Shown one piece after another: positions 25,370 to 32,776 of a stretch of DNA of 32,874 bases. Position 1 is the first letter of the stretch. Every line of letters starts with the position of its first letter. The notes beneath the pieces were generated by a model. That model worked only from the letters and a program-made list of their open reading frames with translations. It was not told the origin of the DNA and ran no database searches. Both the position numbers and the translations under genes were made by a program. Source of the DNA: JAKJGV01 sp964617565 (GTDB lineage: Bacteria; Verrucomicrobiota; Kiritimatiellia; CAIQIC01; JAGNIJ01); assembly GCA_964617565.1 (NCBI GenBank), contig CAZTYH010000031.1, forward strand, positions 1 through 32,874, read 5' to 3'.

Positions 25370-26320
25370 ATGAGCGACCGTCGGATAAAAGTCGGTGTAA
25401 TCGGAGTCGGCAGTCTCGGACAGCATCATGCCCGTATTTACTCGCAGATGAAGGACGTCGAATTGGTCGGCGTATTCGATACCGATCGTTCGCGTTGTGA
25501 GAAGGTGGCGGGCGAACATCGCACAAAGGCTTTTTCGGCCATGAGCGAGCTGGCTTCGAAAATTGAGGCGGCGAGCATCGTAGTTCCCACTGATTTGCAT
25601 CGTCAAGTGGCGGGTGAATTGATCGAACAGGGCATCCATCTGCTGGTCGAAAAGCCGATTTCGGCGACCACGGCTGAAGCGGAAGAAATGGTGAGCCTTG
25701 CGCAGGAAAAGAAAGTGATTTTGCAGGTCGGACATGTGGAGCGATTCAATCCCGTGCTTGGTTTCCTGGATAAGTGGAAGACGCGCCCGCGCTTTATTGA
25801 AGCTCACCGTCTTGCTCCCTATCCGCCCCCGCGCGAAGGACTTCTTCCGCGCGGCACAGAGGTCAGCGTCGTGCTCGATCTGATGATCCATGACCTGGAA
25901 GTGATCCTTCACCTTGTCGGCAAACCCGTGAAGGACATTCGCGCGGTGGGCGTGCCGGTGCTCAGCAAGAGCGAGGATATCGCCAACGTGCGCCTGTTGT
26001 TCGAAGGCGACTGTGTGGCCAATGTGACGGCGAGCCGGATCAGCAAGGATCGCATGCGCAAGATCCGGTGCTTTTTTGAGGATGCTTATATCTCGCTCGA
26101 TTACCAGAACCAGACCGGCGAAATTTACCGAAAGGGACTGGTGGGGATCAAGCGGGAGGAGGTTGCGATTGAGAAGGGAGAGCCTCTCGCCAATGAATTG
26201 AAGTCATTTGTTCGATGCGTTGCGGGCCGGGACAAGCCGGTCGTTTCGGGTGAGCACGCGGCGGAGGCGTTGAAGCTGGCCGTTGCGATCACGCATCGAA
26301 TTCGCGAGGGCGTTTCATGA
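25370..26320 (+). CDS. Gfo/Idh/MocA family NAD(P)-dependent oxidoreductase in lpx operon
   Basis: A 316-residue cytoplasmic dehydrogenase. The dinucleotide-binding motif GVGSLG (Gly12, Gly14, Gly17) opens a Rossmann domain. The catalytic-lysine motif is EKPIS (Lys95). The C-terminal alpha/beta domain starts after QVGHVERFNPV, and the family's IHDLEVILHLVG block is present. AGAGGA precedes the ATG at 25370. Its stop overlaps the start of lpxB (ATGA, 26317-26320), so it is translationally coupled with lipid A synthesis. A sugar-nucleotide 3-dehydrogenase role (GnnA/WlbA-like, on UDP-GlcNAc derivatives) is a reasonable inference from context and the VGHVERFNP motif. No GnnB-type aminotransferase is visible here, so the substrate is unproven. 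Confidence 0.88.
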   Translation: MSDRRIKVGVIGVGSLGQHHARIYSQMKDVELVGVFDTDRSRCEKVAGEHRTKAFSAMSELASKIEAASIVVPTDLHRQVAGELIEQGIHLLVEKPISATTAEAEEMVSLAQEKKVILQVGHVERFNPVLGFLDKWKTRPRFIEAHRLAPYPPPREGLLPRGTEVSVVLDLMIHDLEVILHLVGKPVKDIRAVGVPVLSKSEDIANVRLLFEGDCVANVTASRISKDRMRKIRCFFEDAYISLDYQNQTGEIYRKGLVGIKREEVAIEKGEPLANELKSFVRCVAGRDKPVVSGEHAAEALKLAVAITHRIREGVS

Positions 26321-27453
26321 CGCGTTCGGTTCTGGTTGTCGCCGGAGAGATATCGGGGGATATGCACGCCGCTCAAGTAGTGCGTGCCCTGCGTTCACGC
26401 GATCCGGAGTTGAGTTTCTTCGGTGTCGGCGGTGATGAGCTTCGCGCGGCAGGGATGGAAGTCATACACGACGTGCGCGAGATGGCCGTGATGGGTCTCG
26501 CGGAGGTGTTGCGCCGCTACGGTTTTTTCCGGCGCGTATTCCGTGAAATGGTCGAACTGGCGCGCACGCGGCGGCCGGATGCCGTTATCCTCGTGGACTA
26601 TCCAGGCTTCAATCTGCGTTTCGCCGCGGAACTGAAGCGCATGGGCATCAAGGTGATCTACTATGTCTGTCCCCAGGTTTGGGCCTGGCATCGGTCGCGC
26701 ATTCAACTGATGGCGCGAATTGTTGATCGGTTGATTGTCATTTTTCCTTTCGAGGTGGACGTATTTGCGGGGACAGGTTTGAAGGTGGATTTTGTCGGAC
26801 ATCCCCTGGTGGATGTCGCCGAAAAAATCCGCGCGGAAGCGCCGATTGCCCTGCCATGGCCGGGAAAACTTCCCGTCGCGCTGCTGCCCGGCAGTCGCGT
26901 GCAGGAGGTGCACCGCATTCTGCCGCCGATGCTGGGGGCTGCGGCAATCCTGGCGCAAAAATTTGCCAATGCAGGATTTCTCATCGCTGCGCCGTCCGAG
27001 GCGATTGCGGATTTGATCCGAAGCATGTTGAGGGATGCGGATTTGAAAGGGGCCCGGTGCGAGGTTGTGGTGGGGCAAACGCGACAGGTTCTGAAGCAAG
27101 CCCGGGCGGCAATGGTTGCGTCCGGTACGGCAACTATCGAGACTGCTTTGATGGATTGTCCGATGGTAGTGGTGTATCGGACGTCGCCGATCACCTACTG
27201 GATGGCGCGATTGCTGGTGCGGGTTGAGCAGATCGGCATGGTCAATATTGTTGCCGGCAAAGAGTTGTGTCCTGAATTCATCCAGGGCGAGGCGTCACCT
27301 GAAAATATTGCTGCGGGCATGGAGCCGCTGCTGGCCGAAACACCGGAGCGTGCGCAGATGGTTGTTGGGCTTGAACAAGTTCGCCAGGCGCTGGGGGAGG
27401 GTGGATGTGCGGAACGGGCAGCGGATGTGGCATGGGATGAGTTGGGAGGATAG
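26317..27453 (+). CDS. lpxB: Lipid-A-disaccharide synthase LpxB
   Basis: A 378-residue GT19 glycosyltransferase. It joins lipid X to UDP-2,3-diacylglucosamine to form the beta-1,6 disaccharide of lipid A on the cytoplasmic face of the inner membrane. Family landmarks are all present: VVAGEISGDMHAAQVVRAL at the N-terminus, MAVMGLAEVLRR, VILVDYPGFNLRFA, YYVCPQVWAWHRSRI, VDFVGHPLVD, ALLPGSRVQEV and ASGTATIETAL. It is coupled to the upstream oxidoreductase by a 4-bp ATGA overlap. It ends 30 bp from the convergent ispA. No strong terminator is visible in that spacer. Confidence 0.96.
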   Translation: MTRSVLVVAGEISGDMHAAQVVRALRSRDPELSFFGVGGDELRAAGMEVIHDVREMAVMGLAEVLRRYGFFRRVFREMVELARTRRPDAVILVDYPGFNLRFAAELKRMGIKVIYYVCPQVWAWHRSRIQLMARIVDRLIVIFPFEVDVFAGTGLKVDFVGHPLVDVAEKIRAEAPIALPWPGKLPVALLPGSRVQEVHRILPPMLGAAAILAQKFANAGFLIAAPSEAIADLIRSMLRDADLKGARCEVVVGQTRQVLKQARAAMVASGTATIETALMDCPMVVVYRTSPITYWMARLLVRVEQIGMVNIVAGKELCPEFIQGEASPENIAAGMEPLLAETPERAQMVVGLEQVRQALGEGGCAERAADVAWDELGG

Positions 27454-27483
27454 AACATCGAACGTTCAAGGTCCGAAGTTTTT

Positions 27484-28368
27484 TTACCGATCCCTCTGCA
27501 GCACGTGCAAGGCGATGAGGTTCAGTGGTTCGACATGCCCCTTCAGCTTTCCGAGCTCGGTCAGGGCTCGATCCACAAGTTCTTCCGCTTTCTTGCGGGC
27601 ACCTTCAATGCCATACAAGGCGGGATAGGTCATCTTGCCGCGCGCGGAATCGCTTCCGGCCGCTTTTCCGAGCACTTCGGCTGACGACGTGGCATTGAGA
27701 ATGTCGTCCGTGATTTGAAACACAAGACCCACGTTGCATCCATAAATCGTGAGGGCGTCCAATTCGGCGGGCTTTGCTCCGGCTGAAATCGCGCCGATCC
27801 GTAACGCCGCGCGAATCAGCTCCGCCGTCTTGTGAAGGTGGATATAGTCCACGGTATCCGCATCCGGAGCGCGTCCTTCCGCCGCCAAGTCCTCCACCTG
27901 TCCGCCGATCACTCCGCGACTGCCTGCTGCCGCCGCCAATTCCAACGAAATCTGATTCGGCAGGTAAGGCTTGGGAGCCTGGCATTCCGCGGTCCATTCG
28001 AATGCGAGCGTCAAAAGCGCATCGCCCGCAAGAATGGCCTGGGCCTCGCCGAATTTGACGTGACAAGTCGGAATGCCGCGACGGAGAGCGTCATTATCCA
28101 TGGCGGGCAAATCGTCGTGGATCAGCGTGTACGTATGCAGCACCTCGAGAGCGAGTGCGGGCAAAAGAGCATCTTTTGCGGAACCGCCCACAGCTTCCGC
28201 GGCAGCCATACAGAGGATCGGGCGTATTCGCTTGCCTCCCGCCAATACGCTGTAACGCATCGCCTCGTGCAGCGCCGCCGGTCGTTCCGCCGCGGGCGGC
28301 AAGCGCTGGTCGAGTTCCTTGTCGATCCACGCTTTTTTCTCCGCGAGATATTCCTGGACACTGTTCAT
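27484..28368 (-). CDS. ispA: Polyprenyl synthase, probable farnesyl diphosphate synthase
   Basis: A 294-residue short-chain trans-prenyltransferase. It condenses IPP with DMAPP/GPP to make the precursor of quinones and the undecaprenyl carrier. The first Asp-rich motif is DDLPAMDND (Asp85, Asp86, Asp91). GGKRIRP (~44-50), GGQVEDLAAEG and the product-region HKTAELI are typical of IspA. The second motif is DDILN: Asp221 and Asp222 are kept, but the third Asp of DDxxD is Asn225 (codon 27694-27696). KMTYPALYG follows as expected. No Shine-Dalgarno precedes the ATG at 28368. A weak ttgcag/taaagt pair on this strand would give a nearly leaderless transcript. The chain length of the product is inferred from family resemblance. 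Confidence 0.9.
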   Translation of the reverse strand: MNSVQEYLAEKKAWIDKELDQRLPPAAERPAALHEAMRYSVLAGGKRIRPILCMAAAEAVGGSAKDALLPALALEVLHTYTLIHDDLPAMDNDALRRGIPTCHVKFGEAQAILAGDALLTLAFEWTAECQAPKPYLPNQISLELAAAAGSRGVIGGQVEDLAAEGRAPDADTVDYIHLHKTAELIRAALRIGAISAGAKPAELDALTIYGCNVGLVFQITDDILNATSSAEVLGKAAGSDSARGKMTYPALYGIEGARKKAEELVDRALTELGKLKGHVEPLNLIALHVLQRDR

Positions 28369-28427
28369 GTGCCGACTTTAGTGCGGGCTGTAGGGCTCTG
28401 CAAAGCACAAAGGATGAGGGGCCCGAA

Positions 28428-28456
28428 TTGCCTTCCGTCCTCCCAATGTGTATGAT
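28428..28456 (+). promoter_or_regulatory. Sigma70-type promoter for the DUF155-like gene
   Basis: TTGCCT at 28428-28433 and TATGAT at 28451-28456 are separated by exactly 17 bp. The start would fall near 28463, about 20 nt before the ATG at 28483. A strong ACGGAGGG ribosome-binding site lies between them. Confidence 0.5.
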
Positions 28457-28482
28457 GAATAGCAGACGGAGGGTTCCCTGCC

Positions 28483-29604
28483 ATGGAGACGAAGCGATAT
28501 ATGGAATTCCGCGTGCGCAAAGGCATTTGTTTCGTTCTCTATGCCTACGATATCGGCCTGGAGGTAAATCTGGAAAAATGCCGCGCGCTCATCGGCTCGG
28601 GCAGCGTGAATGGCGATATCAGGCCCAACCGCCGTGCGCCGAAGTGTTTCGATTATCGCCCTGCGCCGTTGCGGATGTCACAGGAAATAACGCCCCTGAA
28701 AGTCGGTGAGGCCGAAGCCGTGCCTTCCGTTGACCTCGTGGTTTACGATTTCGGCGGCGTTTCCATTACGTACGCCGTTCCGTTCGAGGGCGATTGGTCG
28801 GCCTTGCGGGCCTTGAGCGCCGGACTTTGCGAGTCGGATGTGCTGAGAGCCGATTCCCTGAAGCGGGTGAACGACCTCCTCGAATCCATTCGTCAGGCGG
28901 TTTCCAAGCCGGCCGTGTCCGATTTCGTGGAAGACTATCTTGTTTTCCAAGTTGAACAGTTTGACGCGGCCTGTTCCGTGTCGCAGTTGCACGAACGATA
29001 TGCGGCTGAAATGGCGCAGGTCTTGCGCGCGGAGACCCAGGCGTTGTCCGATGGCGAGGTAACGGACGCGATTTCCTGTCGCATTGCATTCGGCCCCGAC
29101 GACGTGACAATGATTGACTGGAACGCCGCGTTGGCGTTCGATCGCGACATGGACGATGTGCGGGCTGTGCTGGAGTATGCCAATGTCGAATTGCTGGAGC
29201 TTCGCTTTCTCGATCATCAGCTTGATGAGTCACTGGAACGATCTTATCAACGCGTCACGCATCGGACACCGCTGGAGGTACTCGGCCTTTCCCGCGGTTC
29301 CGGGTTGAGGCAGGTCGGCCAGTTTCAGGTTGATGGCGCGATGTTGTTCGAGCGGGTCAGCAATGCGATCAAATTGCTGGGTGACCAGTACCTGGCGCGC
29401 GTGTACCGCCTGGCCTCACAGCGCTTTCACCTGGGTGAATGGAACGCCGGGATTCTGCGCAAGCTGGAGACGGTGGACAACCTGTACGAGAAAATCAGTG
29501 ATCGCAACGCCAACCGGCGCCTGGAAATATTGGAATGGATCATCATTCTGTTGATCGCATTCGATATCGTATGGTCGTTCATTTCGAAATGGCTCGCAAA
29601 GTAG
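28483..29604 (+). CDS. DUF155/RMD1-like protein with C-terminal membrane anchor
   Basis: A 373-residue protein with a soluble body and a single C-terminal hydrophobic helix (EWIIILLIAFDIVWSFI, about residues 346-365). The pattern matches the DUF155/RMD1 (YagE) family as I know it: a mixed alpha/beta N-terminal domain with VVYDFGGVSITYAVPF, then a long helical region, then RRLEILEWIIILLIAFD just before the end. Residues around VTMIDWNAALAFDRDMDDVRAVLEYANVELLELRFLD form the amphipathic helix preceding the tail. Eukaryotic relatives act at mitochondrial membranes; the bacterial function is unknown. The gene has its own promoter and is divergent from ispA, so it may be monocistronic. Assignment is from motif style only. 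Confidence 0.65.
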   Translation: METKRYMEFRVRKGICFVLYAYDIGLEVNLEKCRALIGSGSVNGDIRPNRRAPKCFDYRPAPLRMSQEITPLKVGEAEAVPSVDLVVYDFGGVSITYAVPFEGDWSALRALSAGLCESDVLRADSLKRVNDLLESIRQAVSKPAVSDFVEDYLVFQVEQFDAACSVSQLHERYAAEMAQVLRAETQALSDGEVTDAISCRIAFGPDDVTMIDWNAALAFDRDMDDVRAVLEYANVELLELRFLDHQLDESLERSYQRVTHRTPLEVLGLSRGSGLRQVGQFQVDGAMLFERVSNAIKLLGDQYLARVYRLASQRFHLGEWNAGILRKLETVDNLYEKISDRNANRRLEILEWIIILLIAFDIVWSFISKWLAK

Positions 29605-29636
29605 TTGCCCGGAACGGGTGTGATTGTTGAAGTTGG

Positions 29637-29668
29637 CTATGACCACACTTTGCAAAGTGTGGTCATAG
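29637..29668. repeat. Perfect 32-bp palindrome
   Basis: The 16-bp arms 29637-29652 and 29653-29668 are exact reverse complements with no loop (core ctttgcaaag). It lies 33 bp after the DUF155-like gene and 78 bp before pduO. No T-tract follows on either strand, so it is not a textbook intrinsic terminator. The remaining bases of this 142-bp spacer show nothing recognisable, and no cobalamin riboswitch was seen. Confidence 0.85.
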
Positions 29669-29746
29669 TGTTCTGGGTTATGGCTGCGCTCAAGAGGACT
29701 TCGGGTCGTTGACTTTCAGGCTGGAATGCGGCAGCCTTCGGGAAGT

Positions 29747-30292
29747 ATGAGCACTCCAAAAAGCATCATCACGCGCGTAGGTGATCGGGGCACTACGCGG
29801 CTCTTTTCCGGCGAGGAAGTCTCGAAGAATTCGCCGCGTCCATGCGCTTGCGGCGAGGTGGACGAGTTGGTCAGCGCACTGGGTCTCGCCCGCGCCCATG
29901 TTGCCTGCGATGCCGATCGCGGAGCGTTGCTTCACCTTCAACGTACGCTTTTCCATGTCGGCGCGGAAGTTGCCACCATGGCGTCGAAGCGGTCCGTCCT
30001 GGAACGGCGATTGGATGCATCCGCCGTGGAGGACATAGAGCATCGTTGCGCAGCGGCTGAAAAGAGGGTGGATCTGCCGGACGGCTTCGTTGTCCCTGGC
30101 GGAAATCCGGGGGCTGCATTTCTCGATCACGCGCGCGCTGTTGCCCGCCGGTGCGAACGACGGCTGGTTGGGTTGCATGATGCCGGCCAGTTGCGGAACG
30201 AGTTCATCCTCGTGTGGATGAATCGCCTTTCGGATTACCTTTGGCTCATGGCGCGAATCGAAGAAGGAACCTCCACGCCCGTCAAGGAATAG
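29747..30292 (+). CDS. Cob(I)alamin adenosyltransferase, PduO type
   Basis: A 181-residue PduO-type ATP:cob(I)alamin adenosyltransferase, which makes adenosylcobalamin. The N-terminal ATP-binding signature ITRVGDRGTTRLFSG is present (relatives: TKTGDKGTTSLFGG). EVDELVSALGLARAH, FVVPGGNPGAAFLDHARAVARRCER and VWMNRLSDYLWLMAR are family landmarks. The ATG at 29747 gives the usual N-terminus, although its GGAAG is only 1 nt away; an ATG at 29726 would add seven residues. No other cobalamin gene is in the window. The gene ends 2 bp before murB, so the two are probably co-transcribed. Confidence 0.92.
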   Translation: MSTPKSIITRVGDRGTTRLFSGEEVSKNSPRPCACGEVDELVSALGLARAHVACDADRGALLHLQRTLFHVGAEVATMASKRSVLERRLDASAVEDIEHRCAAAEKRVDLPDGFVVPGGNPGAAFLDHARAVARRCERRLVGLHDAGQLRNEFILVWMNRLSDYLWLMARIEEGTSTPVKE

Positions 30293-30294
30293 CC

Positions 30295-31239
30295 ATGGAC
30301 TGGAGTGCCCTGCGAAATACCGGTTGCGAGGTGCGGGAATGCGCGCCGCTGTGCGATTACACAACCTTCCGATTGGGCGGTCCGTGCTCCGTGCTGATCA
30401 CCTGCGAAACGCCAGCGGCGCTTGTGGAGGCCGTGCGGGACGTTGCCCGGGGTGGCAGGCCGTTTCATTTGATCGGAGGCGGATCGAACCTTCTGGTGTC
30501 CGATAAAGGGGTTGATGCGGTGATCATTCGCTATTGCACGACCGTCTGCAATCCTCGTTATGCGCAGGAAGTTGTTGAGGTTTCCGGAAGCGTGGGGCTC
30601 GATGACCTTGTTGTCTCTACAATCAGTCAAGGTCTCGACGGGCTTGTGTTTGCAAGCGGTATTCCAGGTACCATCGGCGGTGCAATCGCAGGGAATGCGG
30701 GTGCTTTCGGCAAGCAGATCGGCGACGTCATGGTTTCCGCGACATTGCTGAGCCGCGAAGGGCAACTCTCGGAAGTTGCGCGCGATGCGTTCGATTTCTC
30801 CTACCGTCATTCGCGGTTGCATGAATCCGGCGATATTCTCGTGTCGGCCCGACTTCGCCTGGCCCCGGGAGATAAAGAAACGCTTTCTGCTGAAAGGCAA
30901 AGAATTCTTCAGCTTCGCCGGGAACGGCATCCCGATTGGCACACCCAGGCCACCGCCGGTAGTTTCTTTCGGAATATCGAACCGACGTCCGCAGCCGGAC
31001 GCCGACAGGCGGCGGGATGGTTCCTGGAGCAGGCAGGCGCGAAAACAATGAGGGTCGGTGGTGCGCATGTCTTTGAAAAGCATGCAAATATTATCATCGC
31101 GGAGAAGGATGCCACGGCGAGCGATGTGCTTACGCTGTCGGAAATGATGGCCGCCGCCGTTAAGCATATGTTTTCGCAGGAATTGCATCGGGAAGTGCGC
31201 CTGCTCGGTGTTTTTGACCACGCGGACAAAAGCTGTTGA
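30295..31239 (+). CDS. murB: UDP-N-acetylenolpyruvoylglucosamine reductase MurB
   Basis: A 314-residue flavoprotein that reduces UDP-GlcNAc-enolpyruvate to UDP-MurNAc with NADPH, the second committed step of peptidoglycan synthesis. The FAD-binding blocks are YTTFRLGGPCSVLI, LIGGGSNLLVSDKGVDAVIIR and GLVFASGIPGTIGGAIAGNAGAFG. SYRHSRL and AGSFFRNIEP follow; Ser223 is the expected proton donor. HANIIIAEKDATASDVLTL and HREVRLLG close the protein. The short spacing and organisation suit a type II MurB. The ATG at 30295 is 2 bp after the upstream stop with AAGGAA before it. Its TGA stop lies inside the -35 of the next promoter. Confidence 0.95.
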   Translation: MDWSALRNTGCEVRECAPLCDYTTFRLGGPCSVLITCETPAALVEAVRDVARGGRPFHLIGGGSNLLVSDKGVDAVIIRYCTTVCNPRYAQEVVEVSGSVGLDDLVVSTISQGLDGLVFASGIPGTIGGAIAGNAGAFGKQIGDVMVSATLLSREGQLSEVARDAFDFSYRHSRLHESGDILVSARLRLAPGDKETLSAERQRILQLRRERHPDWHTQATAGSFFRNIEPTSAAGRRQAAGWFLEQAGAKTMRVGGAHVFEKHANIIIAEKDATASDVLTLSEMMAAAVKHMFSQELHREVRLLGVFDHADKSC

Positions 31240-31289
31240 TTCACGCAGATAACCCCGCTATGCTCCGGCGCTTATTTAAGAAACGAGGA
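31235..31289 (+). repeat. 55-bp direct repeat, left copy at contig end
   Basis: Identical over all 55 bases to 31390-31444 and directly abuts the run of N. It includes the murB stop codon and promoter elements (31236-31241 and 31259-31264). This is best explained as one real sequence present at both contig ends. Confidence 0.9.
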
Positions 31290-31389
31290 NNNNNNNNNNN
31301 NNNNNNNNNNNNNNNNNNNNNNNNNNNNNNNNNNNNNNNNNNNNNNNNNNNNNNNNNNNNNNNNNNNNNNNNNNNNNNNNNNNNNNNNN
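31290..31389. other. Assembly gap of exactly 100 N
   Basis: A conventional placeholder gap of unknown length. Because both flanks end in the same 55 bp, the true gap is probably zero and the contigs overlap. Confidence 0.97.
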
Positions 31390-31444
31390 GTTGATTCACG
31401 CAGATAACCCCGCTATGCTCCGGCGCTTATTTAAGAAACGAGGA
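31390..31444 (+). repeat. 55-bp direct repeat, right copy at contig start
   Basis: Identical to 31235-31289. It starts immediately after the N run and leads into the small basic protein gene. If the duplicate is collapsed, the real spacer between murB and the next gene is 57 bp. Confidence 0.9.
31391..31419 (+). promoter_or_regulatory. Sigma70-type promoter for the small basic protein
   Basis: TTGATT (31391-31396) and TATGCT (31414-31419) are 17 bp apart. The expected start near 31426 leaves a leader of about 25 nt containing AGGAGA (31441-31446). In the collapsed sequence the -35 overlaps the murB stop codon. Confidence 0.5.
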
Positions 31445-31451
31445 GAATCCA

Positions 31452-31643
31452 ATGACGTGCAAAGCAGACAGGCATAAACCTTCCAACCGCCCGAAGAAGA
31501 GTGATGCACAGAAGCGTAAACGGCTGAAAGTTCAGAAGAAGCGTCTTGTGGCCCTTGGCCTTGCCGCGGATAAGGTGGAAAAACTGGATCCAAACACCGT
31601 CCGCGAAATGCTGCGGCGGCCGGCGAAAATCGCCAAGAAGTAA
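31452..31643 (+). CDS. Small highly basic conserved-looking protein (63 aa)
   Basis: A 63-residue protein dominated by Lys and Arg. The N-terminal half (KPSNRPKKSDAQKRKRLKVQKKRLVALG) is strongly cationic. The C-terminal half (DKVEKLDPNTVREMLRRPAK) looks like a short helix-turn-helix or ribosomal-protein-like hairpin. An ideal AGGAGA lies 5 nt upstream of the ATG, and a plausible promoter precedes it. I do not recognise a named family. Its charge suggests binding to RNA, DNA or ribosomes, but that is inference. It has no signal peptide or membrane helix. Confidence 0.75.
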   Translation: MTCKADRHKPSNRPKKSDAQKRKRLKVQKKRLVALGLAADKVEKLDPNTVREMLRRPAKIAKK

Positions 31644-31657
31644 GCCGCTTGAATGCG

Positions 31658-31683
31658 AACCCTCTCCTCTCCGGGAGAGGGTT
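31658..31683. repeat. 10-bp-stem hairpin between convergent genes
   Basis: Arms aaccctctcc (31658-31667) and ggagagggtt (31674-31683) with a 6-nt loop lie between the stops of the small basic protein and the barrel gene. It could end transcription from both sides, but there is no T-tract. CCCTCTCC-type hairpins also occur as dispersed intergenic repeats in many genomes. Confidence 0.6.
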
Positions 31684-31698
31684 GGGGCGATGGGAGCG

Positions 31699-32688
31699 TT
31701 ACGGATTCTTTCCGAAATACGCACTCATTGAGATGCGTATGGAAGGCGTGAACCCGAAATCTTCTTCCTTCGGGAAGTCAATCTGTGGCGATATTTCTCC
31801 GAATAGCCAGGGCCTGTGCAACCGACGGGTGTAGCTGGTGTATATACGGTAGTTCGTCATTTCGAACACCCCGATCTTGTGAGCAAATACACTGGCCCCG
31901 GTCTGAAGAGAACGCCGCCCTTTCTCGATGATCCAGGTTGTTCTTACCGTCTGCTCAAATTCCACACCCTTGGTGGTTTCGCCCCACGTTGCGGCTGTAA
32001 TGGAGCGAAACAGCAAGTTGGTACGCAGAGGGTAATCCCAGTCCATCTCTGTGACTTCTCCAAACCCATCGCCTGCCTGCCAGTAACCCTGCTCAATCAA
32101 TTGGAATGTCCAGCGGCCGACAGGTCTTTTGTAACTCGCCGTTAACGTCGTAAAGGGCTGGGGGAACGGACCGAATCTCAGGCCGGCATCCCAGCTCAAG
32201 AGTGAGCGTAATTGTTTGTAGAGGTGAAGACGAATACCGGCTCGGAACTCATCGTCCTGCGTCCTTTCATCTTCCTCGCCCGGCAGGGCGCCCCGGCGGA
32301 GGTTGTCCGCGAACAGGTGGACCCGTTTTTTCAGGCGCGGCAATGACGCGTGACCGCTCATGGAAGGATTCACTTTCATGCCTTGATCCCGGCTGACTTT
32401 CAGGGAAAGGCGAACCCGCAACACGGCATCCTGCTCTTCTTCCTCCTCCAGTTCGGATTCACCGCCCAGCCATTCATCGAGCCGCAAAGCGGAAATGTTA
32501 ACCCGTTCGGAAATATCAGCGTGATAGCGGTCCATTGTCTGGGTGGCATTTCGAATGGCGTTGGTCGGGATCGGAATGTTTATGTCGGGACTCTGCGCCG
32601 CGGCAATAGAGCAGAAGAAAAAGACCGCGAGGAACCCCACACCACCCAGGACCATCCCAATGATTCTGCATGAAGAACCGGATCGCAT
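31699..32688 (-). CDS. Predicted outer-membrane beta-barrel protein, unknown function
   Basis: About 329 residues. A signal peptide (GVGFLAVFFFCSIAAAQS) ends near residue 32. A charged periplasmic segment follows (~33-130) with an acidic run GGESELEEEEEQDAVLRV. Then come alternating amphipathic strands ending in aromatic residues, such as RSLLSWDAGLRFG, FTTLTASYKRPVGRWTFQLIEQGYW, TNLLFRSITAATWG and YRIYTSYTRRL, closing with IRISMSAYF plus GKNP. That pattern is typical of an outer-membrane barrel, though the last residue of the protein is not the usual Phe. I do not recognise the family. The start is uncertain: ATG 32688 puts an Arg before the hydrophobic core, but no Shine-Dalgarno is visible, and ATG 32655 or 32778 are alternatives. 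It is divergent from priA. Confidence 0.7.
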   Translation of the reverse strand: MRSGSSCRIIGMVLGGVGFLAVFFFCSIAAAQSPDINIPIPTNAIRNATQTMDRYHADISERVNISALRLDEWLGGESELEEEEEQDAVLRVRLSLKVSRDQGMKVNPSMSGHASLPRLKKRVHLFADNLRRGALPGEEDERTQDDEFRAGIRLHLYKQLRSLLSWDAGLRFGPFPQPFTTLTASYKRPVGRWTFQLIEQGYWQAGDGFGEVTEMDWDYPLRTNLLFRSITAATWGETTKGVEFEQTVRTTWIIEKGRRSLQTGASVFAHKIGVFEMTNYRIYTSYTRRLHRPWLFGEISPQIDFPKEEDFGFTPSIRISMSAYFGKNP

Positions 32689-32776
32689 GCGCGCGATAAT
32701 AAGGGTTGCCCCGGGTGTTTTCAATGCCGCCGATGTACGTGCTTGCATGACAGCCCGCCGTGTCGAGAATAGGGTC

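Noticed and set aside
29637..29668. Rho-independent terminator
   Set aside because: The stem is perfect but there is no loop and no U-tract on either strand.
29605..29746. Cobalamin riboswitch before pduO
   Set aside because: The spacer is only 142 bp and shows no B12-box-like sequence; the palindrome takes up much of it.
31235..31444. Tandem duplicated promoter or attachment-site repeat
   Set aside because: Both copies abut an exact 100-N placeholder, which makes an assembly artefact far more likely.
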